From contig NZ_JBFRCT010000011.1 in the NCBI RefSeq assembly GCF_052113225.1, positions 1 to 64,000 of the forward strand: a stretch of 64,000 nucleotides of DNA, in the 5' to 3' direction. The notes beneath the pieces are model-generated. The model was given only the letters and a program-made list of their open reading frames with translations, did not search any database and was not told the origin of the DNA. Every line of letters starts with the position of its first letter. The first letter of the stretch is position 1. Made by a program: the position numbers and the translations under genes. This document shows, piece by piece, positions 59,343-64,000 of this stretch. Source of the stretch: Pristimantibacillus sp052113225. Lineage in GTDB: Bacteria; Bacillota; Bacilli; Paenibacillales; Paenibacillaceae.

Positions 59343-62060
59343 TTAATCGATGGCAATCTTTTTGGTCTTGCTATCGTAGGTGACCTTTAGACCCAGCTTT
59401 TCAGAGAATAATCGGATTGGAATAAGGGTGCGTCCATTCTTGATTATAGGAGCCACTTCCGTCTCGAAAAGCGCGCCATTGATATTCATTTCCTTTTTCC
59501 CGATTACCATCTCAAGCATCTTCGATCCATTAATTACCGTTACGCGATTGAGCTTATTGTCCCATTTTAAGGTAGCGCCCATCGCATCGGTTACAAAACG
59601 AATAGGTACATAAGTCGTACCACTTGTCTCGAACGGTGCAACTTCCATAGCGATAGATTTGCCGTTAGACACTGCGGCTTTCTTACCGATAGTCATTTCA
59701 ATATGACGAGCTGTTGGAGTCGTTGCTGACGCAGCATACTGAAGCTTAATGTTATCAATGCCTACTGTTCCCGTAGCTGCCCGTTCGTCCTGCCCATCCG
59801 GTGTGGTTACCACATAAATGCGCTTCAGCTTGACTGGATAAGCCATACCTTTTGCCGATAAGTCGGCTTTGACCGATTTCCATCCAGACCAATCCAGCTG
59901 TTTTGCAAGATCAACCAAATGGACGGCGCCATTCGCATCGATGAACTCGGCACGCAACCAGTTCAAGCTTTTATCGCCATATACATCCATTGTCATAGAA
60001 ATAGGGGAGCCGTCGACCGCTTTTCCGGAGCTGCCATTGAACTGTGCATACACCGCTTTGGTACCAGTTCCAGCACTAAAGTCATAAGAAATGCTCAATG
60101 CTTTCCCAGACGTTTGGCCTGGTAGATCCGTCACAAGCTTCACACTTCCCGTTGTTGTAGCAGCAGGAGTCACTTGCGGATTAATAGCGTAGCTGACGTT
60201 CTCGAAAGTCTCAAATGACTTCTCTGAGCCGCCTTGCGTAAACGGAAGCATCGTTGGGAAACCATCGTAGCGTCCAATAGCATAGCCTGTCTTAGTTCCA
60301 GAGCTTACAGAGCCAACGGTCAGAGTATCTCCACTAGTCGCTGCCGTAAAGCCGATGAATTCCCATTTCAGTGAATCTCCGGACAATTTATAGGTTTTGC
60401 CGTTTTTCAGCGTTATTTTGACCGGGATCGATACCGTTGCGCCTTTCGACAATAAGCCAGCTGCCGTGTCGAGCTTCAGCTCAGCAATTTGATCCTGACC
60501 GATTACCTCAACCGGGTAACTCGCTGTAACTGCCCCAGATTTGACGGTAATATTCGTTGAACCCGCCTTTGCAGCTGTGAACGTACTGCCGTTAAACGCG
60601 CCTACGCCAGCCGTAGAGCTGCTCCAAGTCGCATTCGCCCCGTCTACTGTATAAGGGTTGTAGTAGCTGTCATAGCCTTTTACAGAGAAGCTGGTGCTTT
60701 GTCCAATAAAGAGCACGTTGGAGCCGCTGACCGTAATCCCCTTCAGATTGCCTTTTGGTGCAGTCGTGAACACCCCAATCGAATTGGAAATGCTGCGCTG
60801 CGTTGTATCATATTGCGTGGAATGCGCAAGGCGAAGTGATGTTTCCCCAAGCGGGCGCTCAATCATCGTTGTTGAACCGCCGCCATCAAGGTTAATCCCT
60901 TTATAGACACCAAGCTTCACCATGACCTGCTGCAGTTCTTTCAGGTTCAGACCTGTGCTGTCACCGTAGTATTCACTTGTAATCAGGTAGACCTTCGTGC
61001 CGTCCTTCGAGTAGCCTACAGCCGAACGAGATACGTAGGAAGAGCCGCTGACACCTGTAATATCACGTGAGAAAGTCGCAGCCGCCCCGTTATTGACGAG
61101 TATCGTATGTCCGCCTACCAGCATTTCAAAGCTTGTAGGATCAACCTTTTGACCAGTTGTCTGAGACACGAGTGAATAATCTGACGTTATGGCCTGGCCG
61201 ACTTGCAGATGCTCCATGATGTATTTCGCAGCAGTACCGTGGCCACGAAGGATATATCCGTCTGCTGGAATTGCCGTTGTCAGCGGCTTACCGTCCGAAA
61301 TTTCCTGAACGACCCCGTTAACGACCAATGCTTCCGTTGGCGTTGCAGAAGAGTTCTTCGGCCGCTCTGCTCCGCCCCAGGCGCTATTGTAGATGTACAA
61401 GGCATTATAGTGACTGTAGTTCGAGGTTCCGCCTTCTGGCATATAAGCAGACTGGTTAAGTCCTGCTAAAACAAAGCTAGAGCCGTCTCCAGACGTAACC
61501 TTGCCATCAAAGGTATAGCTGTCGATGACAGGCTTACGATCCTTGGTCACCGCAAAAGCATACATGCCCTTGATTTGCATCGGGCTTGTCATCAGCGTTC
61601 CGCTGGTCACCTGCGCGCCCATTGGTGAACCTTCAGTCGTTGTTACGAAAACATCGGCGTTAATGCCTGCGACAGCGCCGTTTTCTTTGGTCATATTCAT
61701 AACCGTATTCAGTTTGCCTACGGTATTATTTTTGCCGCTCATGACGTTCACATTCACATAAGGATTAGATAGATCTACTTCGATGACATGGACATTCGCT
61801 TGTGCTGCTTTACCGCTGCGTGTCGTTTTCCACAAATAGTCCAAACGTTGTGCGCCTGCCGTAATATACGACTGCTGAAGAAGCTTAAGGGATGGTTCGG
61901 CAGTGGCAGCTGCCACAGTTCCGATCTGCAATGGGTTCCATTCAAAAGAAAGTGCTGACGAGACTGGCTGTGCGAGCAGTGTACCACCGATAACTACAAC
62001 CGCAATTTTTTTACCCAAGCTTCCCGTCTGCCGGACATTGTTGTTACGTACCTTACTCAT
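59343..62060 (-). CDS. Secreted phosphodiester glycosidase (NAGPA) family protein with stalk domains
   Basis: 905 aa. Signal peptide (KKIAVVVIGGTLLAQPVSSALS). The phosphodiester glycosidase/DUF2233 domain spans about 85-420 (VNVMSGKNNTVGKLNTVMN ... INADVF ... KGINLDGGGSTTMIE). A bacterial Ig-like segment (about 430-520, AKAGSTNITVKSGAVTA) and a beta-sandwich region (about 600-780) follow. Two copper-amine-oxidase-like stalk repeats (APFETSGTTYVPIRFVTDAM and APIIKNGRTLIPIRLFSEKL) lie at 790-905. Enzymes of this family cleave GlcNAc-1-phosphodiesters; here the target is probably a wall or surface glycan (inference). Confidence 0.85.
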   Translation of the reverse strand: MSKVRNNNVRQTGSLGKKIAVVVIGGTLLAQPVSSALSFEWNPLQIGTVAAATAEPSLKLLQQSYITAGAQRLDYLWKTTRSGKAAQANVHVIEVDLSNPYVNVNVMSGKNNTVGKLNTVMNMTKENGAVAGINADVFVTTTEGSPMGAQVTSGTLMTSPMQIKGMYAFAVTKDRKPVIDSYTFDGKVTSGDGSSFVLAGLNQSAYMPEGGTSNYSHYNALYIYNSAWGGAERPKNSSATPTEALVVNGVVQEISDGKPLTTAIPADGYILRGHGTAAKYIMEHLQVGQAITSDYSLVSQTTGQKVDPTSFEMLVGGHTILVNNGAAATFSRDITGVSGSSYVSRSAVGYSKDGTKVYLITSEYYGDSTGLNLKELQQVMVKLGVYKGINLDGGGSTTMIERPLGETSLRLAHSTQYDTTQRSISNSIGVFTTAPKGNLKGITVSGSNVLFIGQSTSFSVKGYDSYYNPYTVDGANATWSSSTAGVGAFNGSTFTAAKAGSTNITVKSGAVTASYPVEVIGQDQIAELKLDTAAGLLSKGATVSIPVKITLKNGKTYKLSGDSLKWEFIGFTAATSGDTLTVGSVSSGTKTGYAIGRYDGFPTMLPFTQGGSEKSFETFENVSYAINPQVTPAATTTGSVKLVTDLPGQTSGKALSISYDFSAGTGTKAVYAQFNGSSGKAVDGSPISMTMDVYGDKSLNWLRAEFIDANGAVHLVDLAKQLDWSGWKSVKADLSAKGMAYPVKLKRIYVVTTPDGQDERAATGTVGIDNIKLQYAASATTPTARHIEMTIGKKAAVSNGKSIAMEVAPFETSGTTYVPIRFVTDAMGATLKWDNKLNRVTVINGSKMLEMVIGKKEMNINGALFETEVAPIIKNGRTLIPIRLFSEKLGLKVTYDSKTKKIAID

Positions 62061-62160
62061 TGTATAGCAACTCTCCTAATCTATTAATCTACTCATTATA
62101 GACTACTCGAGAGTCGGAAAAGTTCCGTCTATAAAAAATTCTTAATAATTGGGGGAAGTA

Positions 62161-62361
62161 GTGCTGGGCGGATGAATGGTAGAGGGGGAAAGGCAGGGCT
62201 GCGAGGAAAGGTCATTCTTCCGATCGCTGTTGCAGACGAATTCTTTGAATTTTTTAACGATGTTATCGTTAGAATTCGTCCGCAAAGGCGAACGCTTCGC
62301 TTCTCCAGAGTGACCTTTACTCTCCGCCCCTTCTTACCCCCGCACCCCCATCCGCCAGCAC
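62161..62361. repeat. Large imperfect palindrome, copy 2 of a dispersed structured element (family 1)
   Basis: Outermost arms GTGCTGGGCGGATG (62161-62174) with CATCCGCCAGCAC (62349-62361). Next stem is AAAGGTCATTCT/AGAGTGACCTTT (62207-62218/62307-62318). The internal loop has 13 nt on the left (62219-62231, TCCGATCGC...) and 23 nt on the right (62284-62306, containing GCGAACGCTTCGCTTCTCC). The inner 13 bp stem (62232-62244/62271-62283) has one mismatch. The apical hairpin is AACGAT/ATCGTT (62256-62270). Same architecture as 13060-13236. Lies between two minus-strand surface-protein genes. Confidence 0.8.
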
Positions 62362-62391
62362 TTGTGGGTGGACAGAAAGAAGTAGGTCATC

Positions 62392-62475
62392 GCGTGGGCT
62401 CATGCCCACTGATGATCCAGATCCATAGTACTGCAGCTTTAAGGTCCCTAAGGGACCTTAAAGCCAAATCTGGAT
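62392..62475. repeat. Cluster of palindromes before the SLH terminator
   Basis: CGTGGGC/GCCCACT hairpin (62392-62410). Then comes a larger structure with outer arms ATCCAGAT/ATCTGGAT (62415-62422/62468-62475) and a near-perfect inner palindrome GCTTTAAGGTCCC...GGGACCTTAAAGC (62436-62464). No T run, no coding content. The rest of 62061-62582 holds the family 1 palindrome and the terminator. Confidence 0.6.
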
Positions 62476-62530
62476 TATTTTGTAACAGGTAGTCCTACTA
62501 CCGCCTACTTATGACTTACAGAGACTAAAC

Positions 62531-62574
62531 AAAAAGCCCCGGCTTAGCGAATTATCGCTAAGCCGGGGCTTTTT
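62531..62574. terminator. Terminator of the SLH protein gene
   Basis: 20 bp perfect stem AAAAAGCCCCGGCTTAGCGA / its complement (62531-62550 with 62555-62574), loop ATTA; T run on both strands. Nine bases after the stop at 62583. Confidence 0.93.
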
Positions 62575-62582
62575 AGTAAGAG

Positions 62583-64000
62583 TTAGTCTAACAGATCTAC
62601 GTACTCGAGCAAGCGTTTGATCATCACGACCGCTTCGGCGCGAGTCGCGTTTTTGGTTGGGCCGAAGGTGGTTGCGGTCTGGCCGGTGATAACGCCGATG
62701 TATACGGCTTTGGCCAGATCGGTTTTTGCCCAGGATGCAACCTTGGTGCGGTCGCTGAATTTCGACAAATACGACGATTCGGACGACGGCAGAGAAATGG
62801 TCACCGCTGCTGCTTTTGCCGCACGGGACATCATTACCGCCATCTCTTGACGGGTAATTGGGCTGTTTGGCTTAAAGGTACCATCGGTATTACCGGTTAC
62901 GATTCCCGCCTTGGACGCTGCGCCGATGTAAGCAGCCGTCACCGTCCCTGCTGTTACGTCCTTATACTTCGCCGCGTCGCTCCGGCTGCCGGACAGTCCT
63001 AGTCCACGCACGATGTAAGAAGCGAACTCCGCCCGAGTAATCGAGCTTTGCGGATCAAACTTTGTTGTTGATCCTGATCTGCCTTCGATAATGAATTTGT
63101 TCGCCATCATTTTAATGGTGGAACCGGCCCAATGCGAGCCGATATCGGTAAACTTCGATGCCCCGCTCACCAGAGCGTACGAGCTATTGCCTTTCCGTTT
63201 GAACGACACCTTATTCGTACCATTTTCCGTCGAGAAGGTTGTAGGCACGTAAGACAGCTTGCCGGTCTGCGGATCAAGCCATACTACCGCGCTGTTTGTT
63301 GCATTCACGGAAGTAAGTGCCTCAAAGCTCCGTTTTACATATCCCCCAAATTCCGACAACGCCTTCTCCGTCGTACCGTTCACAACGGATGTCTCGAACG
63401 TAATCGGCGTCGAGAGCAAGGATGCTCCTGCTTTGCTGATTGCTGAAGTCAAACCGCTGGTATTAGAGTTACTGCCTTTTTCAATCTTGATCAAAAGATT
63501 GCCTGTTGTATAACTCGATCCAATGAGTGAAGCCATGCTCTTAAAAGCAAGAGCGCTCAGCGGAATCTCGTACGAGCTTGTTCCATACTGTACAACAAAG
63601 GATGCTCCGGTACTGGACCGGTATGCACTTTCTAGTGCAGTCAATGGGACAGCAACAATTGCTGCCCGCTCTGAGCTTGGAACTTCAAAAACAACGCGAG
63701 CATTGTTAATTCCCGCTCCTTTGGCCGCAGTATAAGCTGTCGACAGCTTATCGGACTGAATCGTATACCGGGTTGTTGAATAGCCGGCAGGTGAGATATC
63801 CGAGGTCTGTGTCGCCATTGATGTTGTCAGTCCAATACCGCCGCCGTCAGCTTCTTCATAACCGCCTGGCATGGAGTCGATAAGTGTCGTTTGATTAGCA
63901 ACTGTCACATTCGTAAAGCTGTTGATAATCGTTCCGTCAGACGTACGCAGGCTGCTCGAAGAAGTCGCATAATACGTAATCGTAACCGCATCGCCAACAC
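62583..64000 (-). CDS. S-layer homology (SLH) domain protein, N-terminus beyond the window
   Basis: The open frame continues to the window edge without a stop or signal peptide, so at least 472 residues are seen of a longer protein. The C-terminus carries three SLH repeats (FTDIGSHWAGSTIKMMANKF, YKDVTAGTVTAAYIGAASKA, FSDRTKVASWAKTDLAKAVY with the ITRAEFA/ITRQEMA/ATRAEAV helices), which anchor proteins to pyruvylated wall polysaccharide. The upstream part, with VFEVPSSERAAIVAVPLTAL and IPLSALAF, is a beta-rich region typical of large Paenibacillus surface proteins. No enzyme motif is in view. A GTG at 63908 is not a real start. Confidence 0.88.
   Translation of the reverse strand, partial: VGDAVTITYYATSSSSLRTSDGTIINSFTNVTVANQTTLIDSMPGGYEEADGGGIGLTTSMATQTSDISPAGYSTTRYTIQSDKLSTAYTAAKGAGINNARVVFEVPSSERAAIVAVPLTALESAYRSSTGASFVVQYGTSSYEIPLSALAFKSMASLIGSSYTTGNLLIKIEKGSNSNTSGLTSAISKAGASLLSTPITFETSVVNGTTEKALSEFGGYVKRSFEALTSVNATNSAVVWLDPQTGKLSYVPTTFSTENGTNKVSFKRKGNSSYALVSGASKFTDIGSHWAGSTIKMMANKFIIEGRSGSTTKFDPQSSITRAEFASYIVRGLGLSGSRSDAAKYKDVTAGTVTAAYIGAASKAGIVTGNTDGTFKPNSPITRQEMAVMMSRAAKAAAVTISLPSSESSYLSKFSDRTKVASWAKTDLAKAVYIGVITGQTATTFGPTKNATRAEAVVMIKRLLEYVDLLD

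Overview
The window reads as chromosomal DNA of a Firmicute of the Paenibacillaceae, most likely Paenibacillus or a close relative. Reasons: the 5' end of a Paenibacillus-type 16S rRNA, sigma-A and sigma-D promoters of Bacillus type, surface proteins with S-layer homology and copper-amine-oxidase-like (stalk) domains, and a gene order close to the Bacillus subtilis uvrA-uvrB / minJ-ctpB-ftsX-ftsE / prfB-secA-hpf-flagellar-comF-degSU region. It looks like a draft assembly, with ambiguous bases at 146 and 57680. Almost every gene is on the minus strand, so the text follows transcription from high to low coordinates.

Layout. 1-600: start of a 16S rRNA gene with two tandem promoters. 614-8495: ligA, pcrA, pcrB (DNA repair and archaeal-type lipid synthesis) and a U32 peptidase-family gene. 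8644-13910: a secreted two-gene unit (HtrA-like protease and a stalk-domain protein), a plus-strand sugar-phosphate-isomerase-like gene, and an ArsR-type regulator. 14111-19520: a small membrane protein and uvrB-uvrA, with a LexA-like operator. 19795-25577: cell-division block ftsE, ftsX, M23 endopeptidase, ctpB and a minJ-like gene. 25943-27373: plus-strand VanW/G5 protein. 27733-35923: the complete arginine operon argCJBDFGH with two ArgR-type boxes on its promoter. 36099-42085: yvjA-like, prfB (with the +1 programmed frameshift), secA, hpf, csp. 42260-52145: late flagellar genes yvyF-flgM-flgN-flgK-flgL-yviE-fliW-csrA-hag-flaG-fliD-fliS-fliT, with a sigma-D promoter and a CsrA-type hairpin on hag. 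52239-55314: comFC and comFA (no comFB seen). 55418-59182: a small membrane protein, a plus-strand nuclease-like gene, degU and degS. 59343-64000: a phosphodiester-glycosidase/stalk-domain protein and a partial SLH protein.

The genes fall into functional sets: excision repair under SOS control; division and wall hydrolysis (FtsEX with an EnvC-like M23 enzyme); arginine synthesis; protein export; motility with the FliW-CsrA-Hag homeostasis loop; and DegS-DegU, which governs motility, competence and exoenzymes.

The most unusual content is intergenic: four different repeat families. (1) Two roughly 180-200 bp imperfect palindromes (13060-13236 and 62161-62361) share an internal-loop motif, while their flanking stems differ in sequence but keep pairing. 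(2) Three roughly 100 bp double-hairpin elements lie upstream of uvrB, ftsE and degS. (3) A 125 bp tandem repeat carries two palindromes per unit (56744-57037). (4) TTGGAG/CTCCAA modules occur at 27546-27624. The three plus-strand genes each sit next to such repeats. Families 1 and 2 are the best candidates for an undescribed element.
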